Notes: generated by a model from the sequence alone, not told the origin. Positions 24,422-31,492 are shown, counted from the stretch's first letter. The stretch: DNA of 37,633 bases from an uncultured Bacilli bacterium (GCA_947632415.1 CANRPB010000006.1:1-37633), one strand, 5' to 3'. Translations and numbers: made by a program.

Positions 24422-25276
24422 ATGAGGAATTTTTTCAGTAAATTGGGTATGGCGACTTTAATTTGTTTGAGTTTTATAATTTCTGAGAAAACGGCGGTGG
24501 TTGTTAATGATATGGATGAGTTGATGACTGAGATTAAGGATAAGGCTGATAGTTATTATGTTGGTGGTGTTGATGCTGTTATAGATGATACGGGAATGGT
24601 TCCTGGTTTGTATGGGAAGCGGGTTAATGTTAAGAAAAGTTATAGTGAGATGAAAAAGATTGGTTTTTTTTGTGACAAGTATTTGGTATATGATGATGTG
24701 GAGCCTAATGTTAGTTTAAAGGATAATTATGATAAGGTAATTATTAGTGGTAATAGGTTAAAGAATATGGTTAGTTTGATGTTTAATGTTTCTTCTTCGG
24801 ATGATATTGGTGCTATATTGGATGTTTTGAATAGGGAAGATGTTAAGGCAACTTTTTTTGTTGATGGAAACTGGTTTGAGAGTAATAATGAGTTGACTTT
24901 GAGTCTTATTAAGGAGGGGCATACGGTTGGTAATTTGGCTTATGGTATGAATTATCAGAAGGCTGAGTATGTTTGGATGAATAATATTTTTAGAACGTTG
25001 GGGAAACAAAAGATTAATTATTGTTATGATACGGGTAATGTGGATGATTTGAAGGCTTGTGCGCTTCAGATGAGTTATACGGTTAGGCCTAGTATTGTGG
25101 TTGGTTCTAATCCCATGATGGAGATTAAGAAGCAGATTAAGGCTGGTTCTTTGATTTCTTTGGATGTTAATGAGAAGGTAAATAGTGAACTTGGTTTGAT
25201 TGTTAGTTATATAAAATCTAGGGGATATAGGCTTGATAATTTGACTAATCATTTGTCTGAAAAAAATAGTAATTAA
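24422..25276 (+). CDS. Catalytically dead NodB-fold protein
   Basis: This 284-residue protein has an N-terminal hydrophobic signal anchor (about residues 8-21) and a region from about residue 110 that matches the deacetylase fold: VSLMFNVSSSDDIGAILDVLNREDVKATFFVDGNWFESN and the EGHTVGN stretch. The TFDDGP position has become FNVSS and the GNHT-H position has become GNLAYG, so both metal-binding motifs are lost. It may bind glycan without hydrolysis or play a structural role. The ATG at 24422 is chosen over 24419 because AGGGTGG sits too near the latter. Confidence 0.8.
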   Translation: MRNFFSKLGMATLICLSFIISEKTAVVVNDMDELMTEIKDKADSYYVGGVDAVIDDTGMVPGLYGKRVNVKKSYSEMKKIGFFCDKYLVYDDVEPNVSLKDNYDKVIISGNRLKNMVSLMFNVSSSDDIGAILDVLNREDVKATFFVDGNWFESNNELTLSLIKEGHTVGNLAYGMNYQKAEYVWMNNIFRTLGKQKINYCYDTGNVDDLKACALQMSYTVRPSIVVGSNPMMEIKKQIKAGSLISLDVNEKVNSELGLIVSYIKSRGYRLDNLTNHLSEKNSN

Positions 25277-25309
25277 AGTCTTAATAATGTAGACTTTTGT
25301 TTTTTTTTG
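25275..25309 (+). terminator. Terminator after the NodB-fold gene
   Basis: AAAGTCT (25275-25281) pairs with AGACTTT (25291-25297) around a nine-base loop, followed by a T-rich run. The left arm begins inside the stop codon. Confidence 0.8.
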
Positions 25310-25318
25310 TATTATAAT
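25290..25318 (+). promoter_or_regulatory. Possible lon promoter overlapping the previous terminator
   Basis: TAGACT (25290-25295) and TATAAT (25313-25318) are 17 bases apart. The -35 lies in the right arm of the preceding terminator hairpin, so terminator and promoter share DNA. No CIRCE or other heat-shock operator was seen nearby. Confidence 0.5.
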
Positions 25319-25344
25319 AATCGCATTCCAAGGGGGGTAATAAA

Positions 25345-27672
25345 ATGATTAAAACGAACTTGCCAGTCATCTTATTAAAAGGAATAGTATTACTTCCTAA
25401 TAATGATATTAGATTGGAATTTAGTAATGATGATAGTAAAAATATAATTGATGTGGCTGAGTTGTTTCATGATAATGAACTTTTGGTTGTGAGTAATATA
25501 AAGTTATCGGAGAAGCATCCTGATATAAAGAATTTACCTAAGATTGGTGTTGTTTCTAAAATAACTCATAAGGTGGAACTTCCTAATGGTAAGACGAGGG
25601 TTGTGATTACTGGTAAGACGAGGGCTACTATTCATGAGTATTTGAATTTAAATAATAGTTTTGAGGTTTTAGAGTCGATTTTGTCTAATATTGATGATGA
25701 GGTATTGGATGAAAAGGAAGAGGTAGCGATTATAAGAAAGTTATATCGTGAGGTTGATGCTTGTGTTAAGACTGTACCTAGAATGAGTAATAGTGTGTTG
25801 TCGCTTATAATTAATTCTACTAGTTTGTCAAAGATGACTGATATAATTACTTCTTTTTTGCCGGTTGATGTTAATAGACAGAATGAGTATTTATTGGAGA
25901 CTAAGGCGAGTAATCGTGCGAAGATGGTTCTTGAGGATTTGTATAGGGAAGAAGAGTTGTATGAGATTGATAAGAAGATAGATGCTAATATCAAAAAGAC
26001 GCTTGATGATAGTCAAAAGGAGTTTATTTTAAGGGAGAAGATTAAGACTATTAAGGAAGAGTTGGGCGAGGTTAATTTAAAGGATCAAGAGATTGAGAAG
26101 ATTAAGGAAAAGATGTCTAAGTTGAAGGCTCCTAAGCATGTTAAGGACAGGCTTAATGAGGAGTTGAAAAGGTATGAGAGTTTATCGATAATGTCGCCTG
26201 AAATAAGTATTATTAAGAGTTATATTGATTGGTTATTGGATCTTCCTTGGAAGAATGAGACTAAGGATAATAATGATTTGAAGCAGGTTAGAAAAATTTT
26301 GGATGAGTCGCATTATGGATTGGATAAGGTTAAGACGAGGATTATTGAGTTTTTGGCTGTGAAGCAGATGACTCATGAACTTAGAGGTCCAATAATTTGT
26401 TTAGTGGGTCCACCTGGTGTTGGTAAAACGTCGCTTGCTTTTTCGATAGCTAAGGCGATTAATAGGAATTTTGTGAAGATTTCTGTTGGTGGTATTAACG
26501 ATGATGCGGAGATTATCGGACATAGGAAGACTTATATAGGTGCTAGTCCGGGTCGTATTATTTCTTCTATGAAGAAGGCTGGTAGTGTTAATCCGGTGTT
26601 TTTAATCGATGAGATTGATAAGATGACTAAGGATATTAAGGGTGATCCTGCTAGTACTTTGTTGGATGTTTTTGATCCGGAGCAGAATAAGTTTTTTATG
26701 GATAATTATATTGATGTGGAGTATGATTTGTCGAAGGTAATGTTTATTACGACGGCTAATTATATTGAACAAATACCTGAGGCTTTGAGGGATAGGTTGG
26801 AAATCGTTTATTTGAGTGGTTATACGGAGTATGAGAAGTTGGATATTTGCAAGAGGCATTTGATTAAGAATGTTGCTTCAGAGCATGGTATTGATGAGAA
26901 TTTGGTTAAGTTTAGTGATGATATTTTATTGGATATAATTAGATATTATACTAAGGAGGCTGGTGTTAGGGAGCTTGAGAGGAAGATTTCTACTATTATT
27001 AGGAAGATTGTTACGGAGATTGTTGTTGGTGATTCTTTGAAAAGTGAGATAGTTATTACTAAGGAGAAGTTAGTTGAGTATTTAGGAAAAGAGAAGTATC
27101 ATTATATTTATAAGGAAACTAAGGCTCAAGTTGGTGTTGTTAATGGTCTTGCTTATACTTCTTATGGTGGTGATGTTTTGCCAATAGAGGTTAATTTTTA
27201 TAAGGGCAAGGGCGATTTGGTTTTGACTGGTTCTTTGGGTGAGGTAATGCAGGAGAGTGCGAAGATTGCTCTTAGTTTTATAAAGTCTAATTGTAGTGAT
27301 TTTGCGATTAATTTTGATGATATTGTTGATAAGGATATTCATATTCATGTTCCTGAGGGTGCTATTCCTAAGGATGGTCCAAGTGCTGGTATTGCGCTTA
27401 CGACGGCTCTTATAAGTTCTATTTCTAATAAGGAGGTTCCTACTGATGTTGCGATGACGGGGGAGATTACTTTAAGGGGTAATGTTCTTGCGATTGGTGG
27501 TCTTAAGGAGAAGAGTACTGGTGCTTGTCGTAATGGTATTAAAAGGGTAATTATTCCTTATGATAATTTGTCTGATTTGGATGAGATTCCTGATGAGATT
27601 AAGGGTAATATTAGTTATATTCCTGTTAAGAGTTATGATGAGGTTTATAAGATAATATTTGGTAATGGTTAA
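25345..27672 (+). CDS. lon: ATP-dependent protease Lon (LonA type)
   Basis: This 775-residue LonA has an N-terminal LON substrate domain, a helical linker, an AAA+ module and a C-terminal Ser-Lys protease. Walker A is GPPGVGKT at residues 355-362, and Walker B is FLIDEIDK. The catalytic Ser is Ser680 in PKDGPSAG, and the catalytic Lys lies in GGLKEK at residues 721-723. AAGGGGGG precedes the ATG. In Mollicutes relatives Lon degrades ssrA-tagged proteins; the ssrA gene lies 2 kb downstream here. Confidence 0.97.
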   Translation: MIKTNLPVILLKGIVLLPNNDIRLEFSNDDSKNIIDVAELFHDNELLVVSNIKLSEKHPDIKNLPKIGVVSKITHKVELPNGKTRVVITGKTRATIHEYLNLNNSFEVLESILSNIDDEVLDEKEEVAIIRKLYREVDACVKTVPRMSNSVLSLIINSTSLSKMTDIITSFLPVDVNRQNEYLLETKASNRAKMVLEDLYREEELYEIDKKIDANIKKTLDDSQKEFILREKIKTIKEELGEVNLKDQEIEKIKEKMSKLKAPKHVKDRLNEELKRYESLSIMSPEISIIKSYIDWLLDLPWKNETKDNNDLKQVRKILDESHYGLDKVKTRIIEFLAVKQMTHELRGPIICLVGPPGVGKTSLAFSIAKAINRNFVKISVGGINDDAEIIGHRKTYIGASPGRIISSMKKAGSVNPVFLIDEIDKMTKDIKGDPASTLLDVFDPEQNKFFMDNYIDVEYDLSKVMFITTANYIEQIPEALRDRLEIVYLSGYTEYEKLDICKRHLIKNVASEHGIDENLVKFSDDILLDIIRYYTKEAGVRELERKISTIIRKIVTEIVVGDSLKSEIVITKEKLVEYLGKEKYHYIYKETKAQVGVVNGLAYTSYGGDVLPIEVNFYKGKGDLVLTGSLGEVMQESAKIALSFIKSNCSDFAINFDDIVDKDIHIHVPEGAIPKDGPSAGIALTTALISSISNKEVPTDVAMTGEITLRGNVLAIGGLKEKSTGACRNGIKRVIIPYDNLSDLDEIPDEIKGNISYIPVKSYDEVYKIIFGNG

Positions 27673-27700
27673 AAAGATAGAATAAACTATCTTTTTTTTA
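27672..27700 (+). terminator. Terminator after lon
   Basis: AAAAGATAG (27672-27680) pairs with CTATCTTTT (27687-27695), 9 bp with a six-base loop, followed by T residues. The stem starts on the last base of the lon stop codon. The same core, AAAAGATAG/CTATCTTTT, recurs in the terminator at 37529. Confidence 0.88.
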
Positions 27701-27724
27701 ATAGTATTTATTAGGAGGGAAAAA

Positions 27725-28429
27725 ATGAAGAAAATAGTTCCGTTTAAAAAGAAGTTGACTTTTGATACTAATGTGAGTGAGATAACGAGTATTTCTTTGG
27801 AGAATACTTTGCATTGTTCTTTAAATGTTGTTGATGGTGAGTTGATTATTAATGGTAGTTATAAGATAACTGATACTAGTATTAAAGTTGATGATTTTGA
27901 GTTTAGGGTTCCTGTAAATATTGAGATTGATGATAAATATATAACGGATAATATTATTATTGATATTGATGATTTTTATTATGAGATTATTAATAGTAAT
28001 ATTTTGGAGGTTAATATAGATATTTTACTTGATAATTTGGTGTCTAAGCCTATGATTGATCAGGTTAGGGAAGAGGTTTTAAAGAGTTCTGAGGAGGATA
28101 AGGTTATGGAGCAAGAGGATTTGTTTGAAAGTGTAGTTAGCGATGATGTTCAGTTGGATAATTCTAGGTGTATTGATGAGGATGATGTTTATGAGGAGAT
28201 TGGTTCTACTAGTGTAACGAGTGATTTTAAGGATAATAATATTTTTGATTCTTTTAGTACGGGTGATGAGGATTATTCAACGTATTATGTTTATATTGTG
28301 CGAGAGGGTGATACGCTTGATAGTATTATGACAAAGTATGATATTTCAATGGAGAAGATGATGGAGTATAATGATGTTTCGGAGTTAAAACTTGGTGATA
28401 AGTTAATTATTCCTGAGTATAATGTTTAG
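27725..28429 (+). CDS. SpoVID-like LysM protein
   Basis: This 234-residue protein has a beta-rich N-terminal part (about 1-105), an acidic low-complexity linker (about 110-185) and a C-terminal LysM peptidoglycan-binding domain (about 187-233, YIVREGDTLDSIMTKYDIS). The layout and the neighbouring kinase-like gene recall Bacillus spoVID-ysxE, where SpoVID guides spore-coat encasement; sequence-level homology of the N-terminus is my inference. AGGAGGG precedes the ATG. There is no signal peptide. It overlaps the next gene by eight bases, so the two are co-translated. Confidence 0.75.
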   Translation: MKKIVPFKKKLTFDTNVSEITSISLENTLHCSLNVVDGELIINGSYKITDTSIKVDDFEFRVPVNIEIDDKYITDNIIIDIDDFYYEIINSNILEVNIDILLDNLVSKPMIDQVREEVLKSSEEDKVMEQEDLFESVVSDDVQLDNSRCIDEDDVYEEIGSTSVTSDFKDNNIFDSFSTGDEDYSTYYVYIVREGDTLDSIMTKYDISMEKMMEYNDVSELKLGDKLIIPEYNV

Positions 28430-29333
28430 ATTAAATGAGGTTTTGAAGAAGAATAATTTGAAACCTCGTAAATATACTAAGAGGGATAGTGTAATGTTGG
28501 TTTCTACGGATAGTGGTAGGTATGTTGTTAAGGAGCGAACGCGGGATAATCAGTTTATTTATGATTATTTGAAGTCGCGTAGTTTTGATTATATGCCGAT
28601 GGTTGTTAATTGTTATAGTGATGATTATGAGATAACTAAGTATATTGAAAGTTTTGATATACCTGATGAGCAGAAGATTTTGGATTTGATTGATTTGGTT
28701 GCTTTACTTCATAATAAAACCACTCATTATAGAGAGGTTACTGAGGATGATTATAAGGAGATTTATGAGGATTTAAAGAATAATGTTGAGTATTTGTATA
28801 CTTATTATATGGATTTGATTACTCTTATAGAGAGTAAAGTGTATATGAGTCCAAGTGAGTATGTTTTGGCGCGAAATATTTCTAAGATTTTTTCTGATTT
28901 GGATTTTTTGAATGATGAAATTGATAAGTGGTATGATATTGTTAAGGAGAAGAAGAAAAAGCGTCTTGTGGTTTTGCATAATAATCTTGAATTGGATCAT
29001 TTTATTGTTAATAAGCAGAATTTTTTGACTAGTTGGGATAAGTCTAAGATTGATATACCTATTTTTGATATTTATAAGTTGTATTTGAGGCATGGTTTGG
29101 ATTTTGATTTTGCTGAGATTTTTAGAAGATATGAAAGGAATTATCCGCTATCTATTGATGAGAGAAAGTTGTTTTTTATTTTAATTTTGTTGCCTCCTAA
29201 AGTTGAGTTTAATAAAAGTGAGTATGAAAATACTAGAGAAGTTGGGAAAATGATTGATTTTATTTATAAGACTGAAATGTTTGTTTCACCATATTATTCT
29301 GAAAAAGGAGAAAAAGATAATGCATATAAATAG
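28422..29333 (+). CDS. YsxE/CotS-like kinase-fold protein, probably inactive
   Basis: This 303-residue protein has the aminoglycoside-phosphotransferase/CotS fold: a nucleotide-binding Lys in YVVKERTRDNQFI, helical middle and the catalytic-loop region VVLHNNLELDHFIVN. Active relatives have HGD in that loop, with the Asp as catalytic base; here it reads HNN, so phosphotransfer is doubtful. It follows the SpoVID-like gene with an eight-base overlap, the same order as spoVID-ysxE of Bacillus. Its last 48 bases overlap a probable minus-strand gene. Confidence 0.7.
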   Translation: MFRLNEVLKKNNLKPRKYTKRDSVMLVSTDSGRYVVKERTRDNQFIYDYLKSRSFDYMPMVVNCYSDDYEITKYIESFDIPDEQKILDLIDLVALLHNKTTHYREVTEDDYKEIYEDLKNNVEYLYTYYMDLITLIESKVYMSPSEYVLARNISKIFSDLDFLNDEIDKWYDIVKEKKKKRLVVLHNNLELDHFIVNKQNFLTSWDKSKIDIPIFDIYKLYLRHGLDFDFAEIFRRYERNYPLSIDERKLFFILILLPPKVEFNKSEYENTREVGKMIDFIYKTEMFVSPYYSEKGEKDNAYK

Positions 29334-29462
29334 AAATAGTAGGAATATATTGAATCGTGTTAGAATAAAGAATGTTAGTAGTAGTTGATATATTAGTAGG
29401 ATTGAGAAGGCAAATATTAGAATAAACCATTTTCCTCTTCCGAACCACCATTTGTTGTTCAT
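29286..29462 (-). CDS. Probable 58-residue membrane protein, antisense overlap
   Basis: The frame reads MNNKWWFGRGKWFILIFAFS, followed by a second hydrophobic stretch from about residue 34, and ends at a TGA. Two hydrophobic segments separated by a short polar turn suggest a membrane hairpin. AGGTGAT lies three to four bases before the ATG. The 3' 48 bases lie opposite the end of the kinase-like gene. No family is recognised. The good ribosome-binding site and the Trp/Arg-rich N-terminal motif argue for a real gene, but composition alone could mislead. Confidence 0.5.
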   Translation of the reverse strand: MNNKWWFGRGKWFILIFAFSILLIYQLLLTFFILTRFNIFLLFLFICIIFFSFFRIIW

Positions 29463-29522
29463 ATTATCACCTATTTTAGTATATGTTTTATATAAAATAT
29501 TGAATAGGCTTTGTGATTTTAT

Positions 29523-29550
29523 TTGACTTTTGTTAATTATGTGTTATAAT
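29523..29550 (+). promoter_or_regulatory. Promoter of ssrA
   Basis: TTGACT (29523-29528) and TATAAT (29545-29550) are 16 bases apart, a strong vegetative promoter; the tmRNA 5' end lies nine bases after the -10. Confidence 0.85.
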
Positions 29551-29558
29551 TTTTTTAT

Positions 29559-29936
29559 GGGGATGTTAGGTTTCGACAGGGTTAAATCGGTATGAACTGC
29601 AAGTCGGTGGGAATCGTTATATCCAAAAAAAAATAACTGGAAATAAAATTAAAAATGCATTTGCTTCAATGTTCAAGGGTAACGTTGTAGCCTACGCTTA
29701 ATTTAGTTTAAGAAGTGCGACTTTCTTTTTTCTCTTTCCCATGGGGATTTTAGAAGGTTCAATTTTAGTGGGATATACTAATATTTTGCTTAGGAGTATT
29801 AGTGAATATTATAAGCTTACTATGTATGGGTTGTTAGTTACTAACATAACATAGGAATTTATATAACTAACTAAACTTGTAGATGTTTATATGGAAATAA
29901 TTTTGGACAGGAGTTCGAATCTCCTCATCTCCACCA
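29559..29936 (+). ncRNA. ssrA: Transfer-messenger RNA (tmRNA)
   Basis: This 378-base RNA rescues stalled ribosomes. The 5' GGGGATG pairs with the 3' CATCTCC (29926-29932) as a seven-base acceptor stem followed by A-CCA, and CCA is encoded. TTCGACAGGG near the 5' end and GGACAGGAGTTCGAATCTCC near the 3' end are the tRNA-like hallmarks. The tag frame most likely resumes at GGA 29639, after ATAACT, and ends at TAA 29699-29701. It then encodes the 20-residue GNKIKNAFASMFKGNVVAYA. The resume codon is inferred; the tag end AYA-stop is clear. Confidence 0.95.
29925..29936 (+). repeat. Left copy of the ssrA 3'-end repeat (putative attL)
   Basis: TCATCTCCACCA is the 3' end of the tmRNA gene. A copy with one mismatch occurs at 30687-30698. 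tmRNA 3' ends are well-known attachment sites for integrating elements. Confidence 0.5.
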
Positions 29937-29978
29937 ATGTAGTATTAAACAAACTTTCTGTTTGTTCGTTGATATTTT

Positions 29979-30004
29979 GGGAGAGGTTAATACGCTTCCT
30001 TTTT
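29979..30004 (+). terminator. Weak terminator candidate downstream of ssrA
   Basis: GGGAG (29979-29983) can pair with CTTCC (29995-29999) with one wobble, followed by five T residues. It is weak. A separate 7-bp hairpin, AACAAAC with GTTTGTT (29948-29966), has no T-run. Either could end or trim the tmRNA precursor. Confidence 0.35.
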
Positions 30005-30047
30005 GATACATTTTTATTTAATTACTGCATATAATAATATTAGATAC

Positions 30048-30076
30048 TTGACGTACGCAAAAAGGCACGTTATAAT
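30048..30076 (+). promoter_or_regulatory. Promoter of the toxin-antitoxin operon
   Basis: TTGACG (30048-30053) and TATAAT (30071-30076) are 17 bases apart. ACGT occurs at both ends of the spacer region, a possible operator for the antitoxin, as YefM-type antitoxins repress their own promoter. The operator is an inference. Confidence 0.8.
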
Positions 30077-30095
30077 GTAAATGAGGTGATTAATA

Positions 30096-30353
30096 ATGAG
30101 TACAATAAATATAACTAATGCTAGAGCAAGCTTATACCAATTGGTATCAGATGTTAATGTAGGTTTTAATCCTATTACTATTGTAAATAATAAGGGAAAA
30201 AATGCTGTATTAATATCTGAAGATGAATGGAAAAATATTGAAGAAACATTATTTTTATCAAGCATTCCAGGTTATGTAGATAATATTAACAATATAAGAA
30301 AAAATGAAAATTGGGAATCAGCAAAAAAATATGAAAAGGATGAAGAATGGTAA
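30096..30353 (+). CDS. yefM: Antitoxin of the YefM/Phd family
   Basis: This 85-residue antitoxin has the Phd/YefM N-terminal DNA-binding fold: STINITNARASLYQLVSDV, then TIVNNKGKNAVLISEDEWKNIEETL. The C-terminal part is charged and presumably disordered, and it wraps the toxin. GAGGTGAT precedes the ATG. It overlaps the toxin start by seven bases. Codons are A-rich, unlike the T/G-rich genes on either side, suggesting recent acquisition. Confidence 0.93.
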   Translation: MSTINITNARASLYQLVSDVNVGFNPITIVNNKGKNAVLISEDEWKNIEETLFLSSIPGYVDNINNIRKNENWESAKKYEKDEEW

Positions 30354-30622
30354 ATATATATACAATTAAGTTTTCTAAACAGGCAGAAAAAGATAAATTA
30401 AAACTAAAAAATTCTAATCTTGATAAAAATTGTAAAAATATATTAAATCTAATGATGGAAAATCCTTTTTGTTATCCACCATCATATGAAAAATTAACTG
30501 GCGAATTATCAGGACTTTATTCTAGAAGAATTAATAGACAACATCGAATTGTTTATGAAGTAGATGAAGAAAAAAAAGAAATTCATATTATTAGAATGTG
30601 GACTCATTATGATAAAATTTAG
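30347..30622 (+). CDS. yoeB: YoeB family mRNA interferase toxin
   Basis: This 91-residue Txe/YoeB toxin cuts mRNA at the ribosomal A-site. The family hallmarks are all present: KNILNLMMENPFCYPPSYEKLTGELSG with the catalytic Glu, YSRRINRQHRIVYEV with the catalytic Arg, and the closing MWTHYDKI with the catalytic His. The toxin appears intact. The ATG overlaps the antitoxin stop by seven bases, with AAGGATGA upstream, the standard antitoxin-first arrangement. Confidence 0.95.
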   Translation: MVNIYTIKFSKQAEKDKLKLKNSNLDKNCKNILNLMMENPFCYPPSYEKLTGELSGLYSRRINRQHRIVYEVDEEKKEIHIIRMWTHYDKI

Positions 30623-30681
30623 TTATTTAGTGGTATAACAATTAAAAAGCCATAACTAAAAACATAATAGTTTGTTTTTAG
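30618..30681 (+). repeat. Overlapping inverted repeats after the toxin gene
   Basis: TTTAGTTAT (30618-30626) pairs with ATAACTAAA (30652-30660), and CTAAAAACA (30656-30664) pairs with TGTTTTTAG (30673-30681). The two 9-bp stems share bases and cannot form together. There is no T-run after the second. They may act as a weak terminator or mark the edge of the inserted segment. Confidence 0.55.
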
Positions 30682-30686
30682 ATTAG

Positions 30687-30698
30687 TCAGCTCCACCA
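30687..30698 (+). repeat. Right copy of the ssrA 3'-end repeat (putative attR)
   Basis: TCAGCTCCACCA matches the tmRNA 3' end TCATCTCCACCA at 11 of 12 positions, 762 bases downstream of it in the same orientation. Confidence 0.45.
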
Positions 30699-30745
30699 TA
30701 GGTAAATTCGCTCGAACTTTTTATAAGGTTCGAGAATAAATAGAC

Positions 30746-30776
30746 AATCAATTCTAAATTAGGATTGATTTTTTTT
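30746..30776 (+). terminator. Strong terminator, possibly the displaced ssrA terminator
   Basis: An 11-bp stem with one wobble is formed by 30746-30756 (AATCAATTCTA) and 30760-30770 (TAGGATTGATT) around a three-base loop, followed by eight T residues. It lies 48 bases after the right repeat copy, about where a native ssrA terminator would fall if the segment between the repeats were removed. Confidence 0.88.
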
Positions 30777-30816
30777 CTTGTTTAGAAAAAGTCTTTCAAA
30801 TAAAGGATTGATTAAA

Positions 30817-31038
30817 ATGGTAAATGTTATCAAGCAAGAAGTTAGAATGAAAGAATCATTAAGAAAAAGATTAGAGTTTATATGTGGGTTTTGTAAAGTT
30901 AAACTAATTATTATTAATGGCAATTTAAGAACTATTGATAGAACTAATCTTACATATCTAGAATCACATAGAATTATAATTAATGATATAACCTTTCTAG
31001 CTTTTAATTATTCTAATGAGATATTTTTGAAAACTTAA
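30817..31038 (+). CDS. Hypothetical small protein
   Basis: This frame of 73 residues has a basic N-terminal helix (VIKQEVRMKESLRKRLEF), a CGFC motif and a C-terminal half rich in beta-branched residues. AAAGGA lies ten bases before the ATG; the frame is open to a TTG at 30778. The C-terminal pattern faintly recalls YabP/YqfC-like beta proteins, but this is too weak to name. Codons are A-rich, like the neighbouring toxin-antitoxin genes. It could be a remnant or non-coding. Confidence 0.4.
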   Translation: MVNVIKQEVRMKESLRKRLEFICGFCKVKLIIINGNLRTIDRTNLTYLESHRIIINDITFLAFNYSNEIFLKT

Positions 31039-31134
31039 ATAATAAGATTAAATTATATGAATTAGAAAACTATTTAAAACATAACTAATATCTATACCCT
31101 AATCAGGGAACTAAATGAAATTTATTCAAAAGTA

Positions 31135-31163
31135 TTGCAATTTATCTATAAATAGTGTATATT
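31135..31163 (+). promoter_or_regulatory. Promoter in the intergenic region, no ORF after it
   Basis: TTGCAA (31135-31140) and TATATT (31158-31163) are 17 bases apart. Transcription would start near 31170 and meet a terminator-like hairpin at once, so it would yield a very short RNA. Confidence 0.5.
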
Positions 31164-31169
31164 GTTTAT

Positions 31170-31210
31170 CGAGATGTGCCTAGGAAACTTTTGAAGCCTT
31201 AGGTCTTTTT
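31170..31210 (+). ncRNA. Possible short RNA or leader fragment with terminator
   Basis: CCTAGG (31179-31184) pairs with CC-TAGG (31197-31203, one bulged T), with an inner CTT/AAG helix, followed by TCTTTTT. With the promoter just upstream this would make an RNA of about 40 bases, or a terminator for transcripts from further left. No known riboswitch class fits. Confidence 0.35.
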
Positions 31211-31250
31211 CATTTTTATAAAAATAATTTATTAAAATTAGTAAAAGTCA

Positions 31251-31259
31251 TGGTATAAT
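31251..31259 (+). promoter_or_regulatory. Extended -10 promoter of the structured small RNA
   Basis: TGGTATAAT is a perfect extended -10. The -35 region is poor. The expected start is near 31265, at the foot of the RNA described next. The same TGGTATAAT occurs before the deacetylase gene. Confidence 0.6.
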
Positions 31260-31264
31260 GATTA

Positions 31265-31359
31265 TAGAATTAAATTGTTTATTTGTTTGTTGTGATGGTT
31301 TCGGACTATCTTAACTATCGCATCAATATAATTTAACCTAGGAAATTCCTAGTTTTTTT
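31265..31359 (+). ncRNA. Structured small RNA candidate
   Basis: About 95 bases lie between an extended -10 promoter and a terminator. TTAAATT (31270-31276) can close on AATTTAA (31330-31336). Inside it, TGTGATGGTT (31291-31300) pairs over its full length with AACTATCGCA (31313-31322), 10 bp with two wobbles, around a 12-base loop. A final hairpin CTAGGA/TCCTAG (31338-31352) with seven T residues ends it. No start codon with a ribosome-binding site is inside. It matches no tRNA, 6S, SRP or riboswitch pattern known to me. Confidence 0.5.
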
Positions 31360-31492
31360 AATTTTTTTATCTAATATTTTTTATAATACTTGTATTGTCT
31401 GAATCTATGTTTTAAGTTCTTTACAAGAAAAATTATAAATGTTAAAATAATAGTCAAATTTGTTTGGAGATATAATTTATAGGGGGTAGCTA

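Noticed and set aside
30687..30740. A possible tRNA, from CTCCACCA and GGTTCGAG
   Set aside because: The CCA-like sequence comes before the T-loop-like sequence and no acceptor or anticodon arms form, so it is not a tRNA. The CTCCACCA fits better as an ssrA-end duplicate.
31170..31359. 6S RNA, as the two hairpin units together span about 190 bases
   Set aside because: The two ends do not form the long closing stem and central bubble of 6S RNA, and two separate promoters and terminators are visible.
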